The notes under the pieces: generated by a model
Told to the model about the DNA's origin: nothing
The model's database searches: none
What the model saw: only the letters and a program-made list of their open reading frames with translations
In this document: positions 35,011-42,280 of the stretch, in pieces
Layout of the letters: each line of letters opens with the position of its first letter
Position numbering within the stretch: the stretch's first letter is position 1
Made by a program: the position numbers and the translations under genes
Origin: Methylobacterium sp. Leaf99
GTDB taxonomy: Bacteria > Pseudomonadota > Alphaproteobacteria > Rhizobiales > Beijerinckiaceae
Assembly (NCBI RefSeq): GCF_001422375.1
Contig: NZ_LMMU01000014.1
Span: 5,464-69,463 of the forward strand
Direction: 5' to 3'
DNA length: 64,000 nt

Positions 35011-35161
35011 CCATCCGGGACGGCGGGTTCCTCGCCGCAAGCTTGCGTTGAGGGTTTGCCGGCCAACCCTCCGGTGGGAAGCGGGTGGCGCGCCTGTCCC
35101 GATCCGATACAAGCCGGGGCTTGGCCGAGGTTCGGCGGCCCGTTTGTGAGAGACACGACCC

Positions 35162-36826
35162 ATGTGCGGAATCGTTGGCATCGTCGGACGGGACGCCGTG
35201 GCCGGGCAGCTCGTGGAAGCCCTGCGGCGGCTCGAGTATCGCGGCTACGATTCGGCCGGCATCGCCACCCTGACGCACGGGCGCCTCGAGCGGAGGCGGG
35301 CGGAGGGCAAGCTCGCCAACCTCGAGGCGCGCCTGCGCGACGAGCCCCTGGGCGGCGCCATCGGCATCGGCCACACCCGCTGGGCGACGCATGGGCGCCC
35401 CAACGAGACCAACGCCCACCCGCACGCCACGGCGCGGCTGGCCGTGGTCCACAACGGCATCATCGAGAATTTTCGCGAGTTGAAGGCCGAGCTGCAGGGC
35501 CTCGGCGTGCGCTTCGAGAGCGAGACCGACACCGAGGTCGTGGCCCAGCTCGTCAGCCACGCCATGGACGGGGGCCTCGGGCCCGTCGAGGCCGTGGCCG
35601 CCTGCCTGCCGCGCCTGCACGGCGCCTTCGCGCTGGGCATGGTCTTCGCCGGTTACGACGACCTGCTCATCGGCGCCCGCCACGGCGCGCCGCTGGCCAT
35701 CGGCTTCGGCCAGATGGAGGCAGGGATCGGTGAGACCTACCTCGGCTCCGACGCCCTGGCCCTGGCGCCGTTCACGGAGGAGATCACCTACCTCGAAGAG
35801 GGCGACTGGGCGGTCCTCAGCCGCGCCGGCGCCGAGATCCGCGACATCGACGGGCATCCGGTCACCCGCCAGCGCCAGCGCATCGTGGCGCAGGCCTACC
35901 GGGTCGAGAAGGGCAACCACCGCCACTTCATGGGCAAGGAGATCCACGAGCAGCCGGAGGTCGTCGGCCGCACGCTGGCCCATTACGTCGACCTCGCCAA
36001 CGGCCGCGTCGCCCTGCCGGCGGACCTGCCGTTCGACTTCGCCACGCTCTCGCGCCTCTCCATCACCGCCTGCGGCACCGCCTACTACGCCGGCCTCGTC
36101 GCCAAGTACTGGTTCGAGACCCTGGCGCGCCTGCCCGTGGAGATCGACGTCGCCTCCGAGGCCCGCTACCGCGAACCGCCCCTCGACCGCGACGGCCTCA
36201 CCCTGGTGATCTCGCAATCGGGCGAGACCGCCGACACCCTGGCGTCCCTGCGCTACGCCAAGGCCCAGGGCCAGCACACCCTGGCGGTGGTCAACGTGCC
36301 GACCTCCACCATCGCCCGCGAGGCCTCCGCCGTGGTCCCGACCCTGGCCGGCGCAGCACCGGCTCCACGGACTGGGGTGTCGAAGGCCCGCGACGTGCTC
36401 TATTTGGGGCGCGGCACCAGCTACCCGATGGCCCTGGAAGGCGCCCTGAAACTCAAGGAAATCAGCTACATCCACGCCGAAGGCTATGCGGCGGGCGAAC
36501 TCAAGCACGGCCCCATCGCGCTGATCGACGAGAGCGTCCCGGTCATCGTCATCGCGCCCCACGACGCGATTTTCGAGAAGACCGTGTCGAACATGCAGGA
36601 GGTGGCCGCCCGCGGCGGGCGCATCATCCTCATCGGCGACGCCAAGGGTGCCGCGGCGGCGGGCCTCGAGACCCTGGCGACGGTGACCATGCCCGACTGC
36701 GACCCGGTGGTGGCCCCCATCGTCTACGCCGTGCCGATCCAGCTCATCGCCTACCACACCGCCGTGTTCATGGGGAAAGACGTGGACCAGCCCCGGAACC
36801 TGGCGAAATCCGTCACGGTGGAATAG
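35162..36826 (+). CDS. glmS: glucosamine-6-phosphate synthase with internal deletion
   Basis: A 554-residue GlmS; the family is about 608. The glutaminase domain is intact (MCGIVGIVG with nucleophile Cys2, HTRWATHG, HNGIIENF). SIS1 begins normally (TACGTAYYAGL, ISQSGETADTLASLRYAK). After VVPTLAG (residue 397), the segment that normally reads EIGVASTKAFT and the helices that follow, about 60 residues, are absent. An AAPAPRTG junction (398-405) leads straight into SKARDVLYLGRGTSYP of SIS2, which is complete to the C-terminal NLAKSVTVE. The missing segment includes residues equivalent to E. coli Val399 and Ser401 at the sugar-phosphate site. Isomerase activity is therefore doubtful. The frame is preserved. 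An assembly artefact is possible. Confidence 0.9.
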   Translation: MCGIVGIVGRDAVAGQLVEALRRLEYRGYDSAGIATLTHGRLERRRAEGKLANLEARLRDEPLGGAIGIGHTRWATHGRPNETNAHPHATARLAVVHNGIIENFRELKAELQGLGVRFESETDTEVVAQLVSHAMDGGLGPVEAVAACLPRLHGAFALGMVFAGYDDLLIGARHGAPLAIGFGQMEAGIGETYLGSDALALAPFTEEITYLEEGDWAVLSRAGAEIRDIDGHPVTRQRQRIVAQAYRVEKGNHRHFMGKEIHEQPEVVGRTLAHYVDLANGRVALPADLPFDFATLSRLSITACGTAYYAGLVAKYWFETLARLPVEIDVASEARYREPPLDRDGLTLVISQSGETADTLASLRYAKAQGQHTLAVVNVPTSTIAREASAVVPTLAGAAPAPRTGVSKARDVLYLGRGTSYPMALEGALKLKEISYIHAEGYAAGELKHGPIALIDESVPVIVIAPHDAIFEKTVSNMQEVAARGGRIILIGDAKGAAAAGLETLATVTMPDCDPVVAPIVYAVPIQLIAYHTAVFMGKDVDQPRNLAKSVTVE

Positions 36827-36830
36827 CCGC

Positions 36831-36846
36831 GCGGGACTCGTCCCGC
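36831..36846 (+). terminator. hairpin after glmS
   Basis: GCGGGAC-TC-GTCCCGC, a perfect 7-bp stem 5 bp after the glmS stop. It has no T-run. It could be a weak terminator separating glmS from the next operon. Confidence 0.4.
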
Positions 36847-36933
36847 TCCATCACCAGCCAGTCCTGAAACGCGGTCCCGCCCACGGCGACCGAACGCCGG
36901 CTCTTGCGCTTTTCCATCCCAACGCCATCTCTG

Positions 36934-36953
36934 GACCATCCAACCGGATGGTC
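36934..36953. promoter_or_regulatory. palindrome upstream of the RHH regulator (candidate operator)
   Basis: GACCATCC-AACC-GGATGGTC, with perfect 8-bp arms, lies 16 bp before the start of a ribbon-helix-helix gene. Such regulators bind short palindromes and commonly repress their own promoter. Confidence 0.5.
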
Positions 36954-36969
36954 TGAGGGGGTTTGAGAG

Positions 36970-37389
36970 ATGGAAGACAACGTTCACGCCCTGCGGCCGA
37001 AGCTGCCCGACAGCGAAAAGGTCACGGTCAATCTCGGGTTCGTCGATCTCGGACACATCGACCTGATGGTCCGCGACGGCTTCTTCGCCAACCGGGCCGA
37101 CTTCATCCGCACCGCCGTGCGCAACCAGCTCGAACGCCAGGGCGAGGCCGTGCGCCAGTCCGTGGCGCGCAAGGGCCTCGAACTCGGCCTCTCGCATTAC
37201 AGCCGTGCCGCCCTGGAGGCGGCCCGCGACGCCGGGACGCCGCTCCACATCCAGGTGCTCGGCCTCGCCAGCATCGCCGCCGACGTCAGCCCCGACCTCG
37301 CCCGCGCGGCCATCGCCTCCGTGCAGGTGCTCGGCGCCTTCCAGGCGAGCCCCGCCGTGAAGGCGGCGCTCGCCGACCGCATCGCTTGA
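36970..37389 (+). CDS. CopG-type ribbon-helix-helix transcriptional regulator
   Basis: A 139-residue protein. Residues about 15-60 fit a ribbon-helix-helix DNA-binding fold: strand KVTVNLGFVDLGHID, then helices FANRADFIRTAVRNQLERQ. The C-terminal half (about 75-139) is an Ala-rich helical region of unknown role. GAGGGGG lies upstream of the ATG, directly after a 20-bp palindrome. The next gene, a PHA-depolymerase-like esterase, starts 29 bp after its stop. It may therefore regulate both itself and that enzyme. No toxin partner is evident. Confidence 0.72.
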   Translation: MEDNVHALRPKLPDSEKVTVNLGFVDLGHIDLMVRDGFFANRADFIRTAVRNQLERQGEAVRQSVARKGLELGLSHYSRAALEAARDAGTPLHIQVLGLASIAADVSPDLARAAIASVQVLGAFQASPAVKAALADRIA

Positions 37390-37418
37390 ACTCCCTCACC
37401 GACAAGGATTTTCGATCC

Positions 37419-38711
37419 ATGGCCTCGTTCAACGCAACCCACTTCCCGTCCATCGACATGGCCGCCGTCACCCGCCTCACCCAGGCCGGGCGGCTGTCCG
37501 AGGCGATGGCCCTGCTCCAGGGCAGGCCGGTGCCCGAGGCGGATGCGCCGAAGGGCGCGCCGCGCCCCATCCTCGACATGGTGGCCCCGGCGGACGCCAC
37601 CGGGGCCTGGACGGCGCCGGGGGCTCGGGCCTCCGGGGAGGCCGCTTCGGAAGCCCCCGCGCAGACGGCGATGCCCGACGTCGCGCAGGCCCTGCGCGCC
37701 ATGTCCGAGCGCTTCGCCAAGGCCGGCGGCCTGACCGGTGGCCTGGCGGCGGCGATGCCGAGCCTCGAAGGGCTCGGCGGGGGACTTGGCCAGGGACTTG
37801 GTCAGGGTCTCGGCCGGACACCGGCGGCGACGCCGGTTCCGGTGCCCAAGGGCGCCCGCTTCGAGACGCGCCGCTTCACCGGTGCCCATGGCGCCCGCGA
37901 CTACAAGGTCTACGTCCCGAGCGGCCGGGCGGGCGAGACCCTGCCGGTGATCGTGATGCTGCACGGCTGCACCCAGTCGCCCGACGATTTCGCCGCCGGC
38001 ACCCGGATGAACGCGCTGGCCGAGGCGCAGGGCTTCCTCGTGGCCTATCCGGCGCAGCCGCCCTCGGCCAACGCGCAGAAATGCTGGAACTGGTTCAACG
38101 CCGGCGACCAGCGGCGCGAGGGCGGCGAGCCGGCCCTCATCGCCGGCATCGCCCGGGCGGTCCTGGCCGAGTTCGGCGGCGACGGCAGCCGCGTCTACGT
38201 CGCCGGCCTGTCGGCGGGGGGCGCGGCCGCCGCCATCATGGCGGCGACCTATCCCGACCTGTTCGCGGCGGTGGGGGTGCATTCGGGCCTCGCCTGCGGG
38301 GCGGCGCGCGACATGCCGTCCGCCTTCGCGGCCATGAACGGCGGCGGGGCGGTCCAGGCCCGCGGGAACGGCCCGGCGGTCCCCACCATCGTCTTCCACG
38401 GCGACGGCGACCGCACGGTCCATCCCGTCAACGGCGAGCGGGTGATCGCCCAGGCGACGCCGGCCGAGGGTCTGGGCACGACGGTGACGAAGGGAACGGC
38501 GCCGGGCGGCACCCGCTACACCCGCACGGTCCGGACCGACGAGGCGGGCCGCGCCGTGCTGGAGCACTGGCTCCTGCACGGCACCGGCCACGCCTGGTCC
38601 GGCGGCAGCCCGGACGGGTCCTACACCGACCCGCGCGGACCCGATGCCAGCGCCGAGATGGTGCGGTTCTTCCTGGCGCATGCCCTGGCGGAAAACCCGA
38701 CCCGGCACTGA
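37419..38711 (+). CDS. PHB depolymerase family esterase
   Basis: A 430-residue alpha/beta hydrolase of the esterase-depolymerase (LpqC) family. An N-terminal linker (1-140) is rich in Ala, Pro and Gly and contains a short GLGQGLGQGLG repeat. No signal peptide is evident. The catalytic domain follows: oxyanion-type VIVMLHGCTQSPDDFA (about 178-193), lipase box GLSAGG (about 267-272), a likely Asp in FHGDGDRTVHPVN and a His in GTGHAWSGG. It probably hydrolyses short-chain polyhydroxyalkanoate oligomers or other esters. It is co-oriented and close to the RHH regulator gene. Confidence 0.82.
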   Translation: MASFNATHFPSIDMAAVTRLTQAGRLSEAMALLQGRPVPEADAPKGAPRPILDMVAPADATGAWTAPGARASGEAASEAPAQTAMPDVAQALRAMSERFAKAGGLTGGLAAAMPSLEGLGGGLGQGLGQGLGRTPAATPVPVPKGARFETRRFTGAHGARDYKVYVPSGRAGETLPVIVMLHGCTQSPDDFAAGTRMNALAEAQGFLVAYPAQPPSANAQKCWNWFNAGDQRREGGEPALIAGIARAVLAEFGGDGSRVYVAGLSAGGAAAAIMAATYPDLFAAVGVHSGLACGAARDMPSAFAAMNGGGAVQARGNGPAVPTIVFHGDGDRTVHPVNGERVIAQATPAEGLGTTVTKGTAPGGTRYTRTVRTDEAGRAVLEHWLLHGTGHAWSGGSPDGSYTDPRGPDASAEMVRFFLAHALAENPTRH

Positions 38712-38737
38712 ACGGACGGGCCGGGCTCGAGCCGCGG

Positions 38738-38804
38738 CCTTGAGCCCGGCTGGGGGGCCGGCCTTGAGCCCGGCCGGGAGGCCGGCCTTGAGCCCGGCCC
38801 CCGC
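38738..38804. repeat. 24-bp tandem repeat downstream of the esterase gene
   Basis: GCCTTGAGCCCGGC occurs at 38738, 38762 and 38786, so the period is 24 bp. The spacers are inverted GGCCGG blocks, so each junction can form a hairpin. It lies 27 bp past the stop codon in the 173-bp gap before the DUF502 gene. Confidence 0.75.
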
Positions 38805-38884
38805 AGGGGCTACCTCTACGGGAAGGGGGGCCGGGGCCGGCCGACGATCCTCGGGCGCCGTTCCCCACGGCCGAAAGAGCATCC

Positions 38885-39655
38885 GTGGCGACACTCATCC
38901 CACCGGTCCCCGAACCCGACACCGGCGCCCGCCCCCGGGTGAGCGCGCGCGGGCGCCTGCGGACCTACTTCCTCACCGGCATCATCGTCTCGGGGCCGCT
39001 CGCCATCACCATCTACATCACGTGGTGGTTCATCAGCCTCATCGACGGCTGGGTGAAGCCCCTGGTGCCGGCGAGCTACCTGCCCGACCATTACCTGCCG
39101 TTCTCGATCCCCGGCCTCGGCCTCGTCATCGCCTTCGTGGCGGTGACCCTGCTCGGCTTCCTCACGGCCAACCTCGTCGGCCGCAGCGTCGTCGAGTTCG
39201 GCGAGGTGCTGCTCGCCCGGACCCCGGTGATCTCGGGGCTGTACAAGGGCCTGCGCCAGATCTTCGAGACGCTGTTCTCCGCCAACGGCACCTCGTTCCG
39301 CACGGTGGGCCTCGTCGAGTTCCCGGTGAAGGGCACGTGGTCGGTGGTGTTCCTGTCGGCGCCGGCAGCACCGGACGTGCAGAACGCCCTGGCACCCGGC
39401 GGCGACCATGTCGGCGTGTTCCTGCCCTGCGCCCCCAACCCGACCACGGGGTTCTTCTTCTACCTGCCACGCGCCGACATCGTGGAGATCGCCATGAGCG
39501 TCGACGACGCGGCCAAACTCGTCATGTCGGCCGGCGTGATCCAGCCCGACGATCCCCACGCGCGGATCCAGGCCATGGCCGCGACCCTGCGCGCGGCGCG
39601 CGACGCGGATGCGGCGCCCCTGATGCCTTCCGCCCCCCAGCGGACGGAGGCCTGA
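38885..39655 (+). CDS. DUF502 family membrane protein
   Basis: A 256-residue protein. Two transmembrane helices lie at about 25-50 (YFLTGIIVSGPLAITIYITW) and 80-103 (GLGLVIAFVAVTLLGFLTAN). The conserved DUF502 region follows (ARTPVISGLYKGLRQIFETL, then VFLPCAPNPTTGFFFYLPR). The protein starts with GTG. The molecular function of the family is not established. It has no obvious operon partner. Confidence 0.8.
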   Translation: MATLIPPVPEPDTGARPRVSARGRLRTYFLTGIIVSGPLAITIYITWWFISLIDGWVKPLVPASYLPDHYLPFSIPGLGLVIAFVAVTLLGFLTANLVGRSVVEFGEVLLARTPVISGLYKGLRQIFETLFSANGTSFRTVGLVEFPVKGTWSVVFLSAPAAPDVQNALAPGGDHVGVFLPCAPNPTTGFFFYLPRADIVEIAMSVDDAAKLVMSAGVIQPDDPHARIQAMAATLRAARDADAAPLMPSAPQRTEA

Positions 39656-39710
39656 GGATCATCGAACTCCGCCTGGCGGAGCGATCGAACGGCGTTCGTC
39701 CGTCCTCCCC

Positions 39711-42188
39711 TCAGCCCGCGCGCCGCAGGGACATCCCGGGCGCGTCGTCCCGCATCATGTCGCGGGCCTCGCCGGCCGGCATCGGCCGACCGAACAGGAA
39801 GCCCTGGACCTCGTCGCAACCGGCCGCCCGCAGGCGCTGGAACTGGCCATCCGTCTCGATGCCCTCGGCGGTCGTGAGAATCCCGAGGCTGGCGCCGAGG
39901 TCGACGATGGCCCGGACGATGGCGGCGGCCTCGGAATGGGTCTCCATCTCGCTCACGAACGACCGATCGATCTTGATGCGGTCGAAGGGAAACGACCGCA
40001 GGTAGCCCAGCGACGAGTACCCCGTGCCGAAATCGTCCATGGCGATGCGCACGCCGAGGGCCCTGAGCTGGTGCAGAACCGCGAGGTTGGACGCGTTCTC
40101 GGCGAGCAGCACGGTCTCGGTGATCTCGAGTTCGAGGCGGTCCGGCGCGAGTCCGGCCTCCGCCAGCGCCCGCCCCACCACGCCGGGAAGACCACGATCC
40201 CGGAACTGGATCGGCGAGAGGTTCACGGCGACCCGAAGGGAGGTGGGCCAGGACGCCGCCTCGGCGCAGGCCGTGCGCAGGATCCATTCCCCGATGGGGA
40301 CGATGAGGCCCGTCTCCTCGGCCATGGGGATGAACTCCGCGGGGGCAATGAAGCCGCGCTCGGGGTGGCGCCAGCGCAGGAGGGCCTCGAAACCCATCAG
40401 CCGCCCGGAGGCGGCCAGCAGCACCGGCTGATAGTGGAGTTCGAGGCCGCCGCCGGCGAAGGCCGCGCGCAGATCCTGCTCCAGGTCCCGGCGGGCCCGG
40501 ATCGCGGCCTCCATCGCGACGGTGAAGCAATGGTGCGTGTTCCGGCCGGCCCCCTTGGCTCCGTAGAGGGCGAGGTCGGCGTTGCGCAGCAGCCGATCGG
40601 GGTCGGTGCCGTCGTGCGGCAGGCGCGCCACGCCGATGCTGACGCCGACCCGAACCTCCTGACCCTGGATCGTGAAGGGTCGGCTCACGGCCTCGATGAG
40701 GCACGCGGCCAGGGTTTTGACCGGGACGTCGCGCTCGACGAGGATCGCGAACTCGTCGCCCCCCATGCGGGCGACCAGGTCGACGCCCTCCAGGCAGCCG
40801 GTCAACCGCCCGGCCACACCGCGCAGGAGCTCATCGCCCGCGGAATGGCCCAGGGTGTCGTTGACGGTCTTGAAGTGATCGAGGTCGAGGAAGAGCACCA
40901 GGGCTCCGGTGCCGGATTGCCGAGAACGGATGATGGCCTCGCTCAACCGGGCCCGGAACAGGACACGGTTGGGCAGATCGGTCAGGGCGTCGTAGTGTGC
41001 CATGTAGGCGATGCGGGCCTCTGCCCGGCGCCGCTCCGTGACGTCGATCACCGCCGTCAGGACGGCGGAGCGGCCGTGAAAATCGAGGACGCGTTCGAAC
41101 AGGGTCACCTCGATACGCGACCCGTCCGCCCGCAGATGCGTCCGTGGTGCGGCCGGCCCGTAGAGCTCGGTGGTGGCGGGCAGGGCACCCGTGACCACGG
41201 GTTCGAGATCGGCCAGGGTCATGGCGCAGAAGCGCTCGAGGCTGTGCCCGTAATGGGTCAGCGCCGCGTCGTTCACCGCCAGGAATCGGTGCGTGCCCCG
41301 ATCGGTCAGCCACATGGGCAGGGGGTTGTTCTCGAACAGGAGGCGGGCCGAAGCCTCGCGGGCCTTCAGGTCTCCGACATCCACGAAGGTCAGGGCCAGG
41401 AGATCGCCGATGCAGCCCGCCTCGATCTTGAGGTGCAGGTCGCACCCGTCCGCACCGGACAGGCTGACCTCGAAGACATCGCGGCGTTCCGACGTGATCA
41501 CGCCGACCAGGCGGCACAGGACGTCGCCCTGGGTCAACCGCGCGGAAACCCGGGTCAGGCGCTGCCATTGCAGGTCCGAGATGGTGCCGCCGAGGAGGCG
41601 GGCCGCCCCCTCGTTGGCCGCGACGATCTTGAAATCGCTCACCCGTCCGTCGCCGGTTCGGATGGTGCTGAGGGCGAGCATGCCCTGGTCCGTGGCGCCG
41701 AACATCGCCTTGACGAGATCGTAGCGGGACTGCACGCCGATGAGGCTCAGGAGCACCAGGGGCGCGTCGTCCCGGCGCGCCAGGGGTATGCCGAGAAACT
41801 CGATGCTGGTGACGATGCCGTCATGGACGCGGTCGCAGCGCGTGCGGGCCGGGCCGCGGAGGATCAGGGCCCGCTCCACCACCTCGTGCAGGGGCTGTCG
41901 CACGTCCTCGCTGAGGCCGGCCACGTCGAGGCGCTCCGCCGCGGACGTCGCGCCATCGCGGACCGAACCGGAATCCCGATGGAGCCAGGCCAGGAAACGC
42001 GCTCCGCTCCAGAGGATGGCGTGCGGCTGACCCGCCCGCGTGGCGATGAGGGCGGCGTGATCGGCGTAACGCCCGAGATTGCCGAGGACGACGGCCTCGT
42101 AGGACGGAATGCCCCCATCCGAGCGCCGCGCCGCTTGCCAGCGCTCGATCAGGGGGGTGGCACTCAGGCCCACACTCTCACTCGGCAT
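39711..42188 (-). CDS. PAS-GGDEF-EAL cyclic-di-GMP signalling protein
   Basis: An 825-residue protein. Several PAS-like regions occupy about 1-390, one of them canonical (LLFENNPLPMWLTDRGTHRF). A GGDEF domain follows (about 395-560) with an intact active-site motif ARMGGDEFAIL, and an EAL domain (about 575-825) with EALLRWRHP, DDFGTGYSSLGYL, DRIKIDRSF and TAEGIET. Both catalytic centres look intact, so it may make or degrade c-di-GMP, or one domain may regulate the other. No transmembrane helix is evident. Start ATG 42188 is preferred; an ATG at 42260 would lie inside a 20-bp palindrome. Confidence 0.88.
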   Translation of the reverse strand: MPSESVGLSATPLIERWQAARRSDGGIPSYEAVVLGNLGRYADHAALIATRAGQPHAILWSGARFLAWLHRDSGSVRDGATSAAERLDVAGLSEDVRQPLHEVVERALILRGPARTRCDRVHDGIVTSIEFLGIPLARRDDAPLVLLSLIGVQSRYDLVKAMFGATDQGMLALSTIRTGDGRVSDFKIVAANEGAARLLGGTISDLQWQRLTRVSARLTQGDVLCRLVGVITSERRDVFEVSLSGADGCDLHLKIEAGCIGDLLALTFVDVGDLKAREASARLLFENNPLPMWLTDRGTHRFLAVNDAALTHYGHSLERFCAMTLADLEPVVTGALPATTELYGPAAPRTHLRADGSRIEVTLFERVLDFHGRSAVLTAVIDVTERRRAEARIAYMAHYDALTDLPNRVLFRARLSEAIIRSRQSGTGALVLFLDLDHFKTVNDTLGHSAGDELLRGVAGRLTGCLEGVDLVARMGGDEFAILVERDVPVKTLAACLIEAVSRPFTIQGQEVRVGVSIGVARLPHDGTDPDRLLRNADLALYGAKGAGRNTHHCFTVAMEAAIRARRDLEQDLRAAFAGGGLELHYQPVLLAASGRLMGFEALLRWRHPERGFIAPAEFIPMAEETGLIVPIGEWILRTACAEAASWPTSLRVAVNLSPIQFRDRGLPGVVGRALAEAGLAPDRLELEITETVLLAENASNLAVLHQLRALGVRIAMDDFGTGYSSLGYLRSFPFDRIKIDRSFVSEMETHSEAAAIVRAIVDLGASLGILTTAEGIETDGQFQRLRAAGCDEVQGFLFGRPMPAGEARDMMRDDAPGMSLRRAG

Positions 42189-42243
42189 GGTCCCGCAATC
42201 CCCGCTCCGGGCGGGCCTTACACCCCGAGATATTGACGCTAAG

Positions 42244-42263
42244 TTCATGAGCCAGCTCATGAA
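42244..42263. promoter_or_regulatory. 20-bp palindrome upstream of the GGDEF-EAL gene
   Basis: TTCATGAGC-CA-GCTCATGAA is a perfect inverted repeat with 9-bp arms, in the short gap between recG and the GGDEF-EAL gene, 56 bp before the preferred start. It could be a transcription-factor operator. If the upstream ATG is used, it would instead encode residues 1-5. Confidence 0.4.
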
Positions 42264-42280
42264 TATCGTTTAGAGGGGTC

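Noticed and set aside
35011-35161. Possible glmS ribozyme in the glmS leader
   Set aside because: The 151-bp leader is short and shows no conserved ribozyme core. The ribozyme is known mainly from Gram-positive bacteria.
36351-36380. Shared 13-mer between the GlmS deletion junction and the region upstream of glmU (GCACCGGCTCCAC, also at about 33590)
   Set aside because: Too short and GC-rich to support a recombination event between the two. It may be chance.
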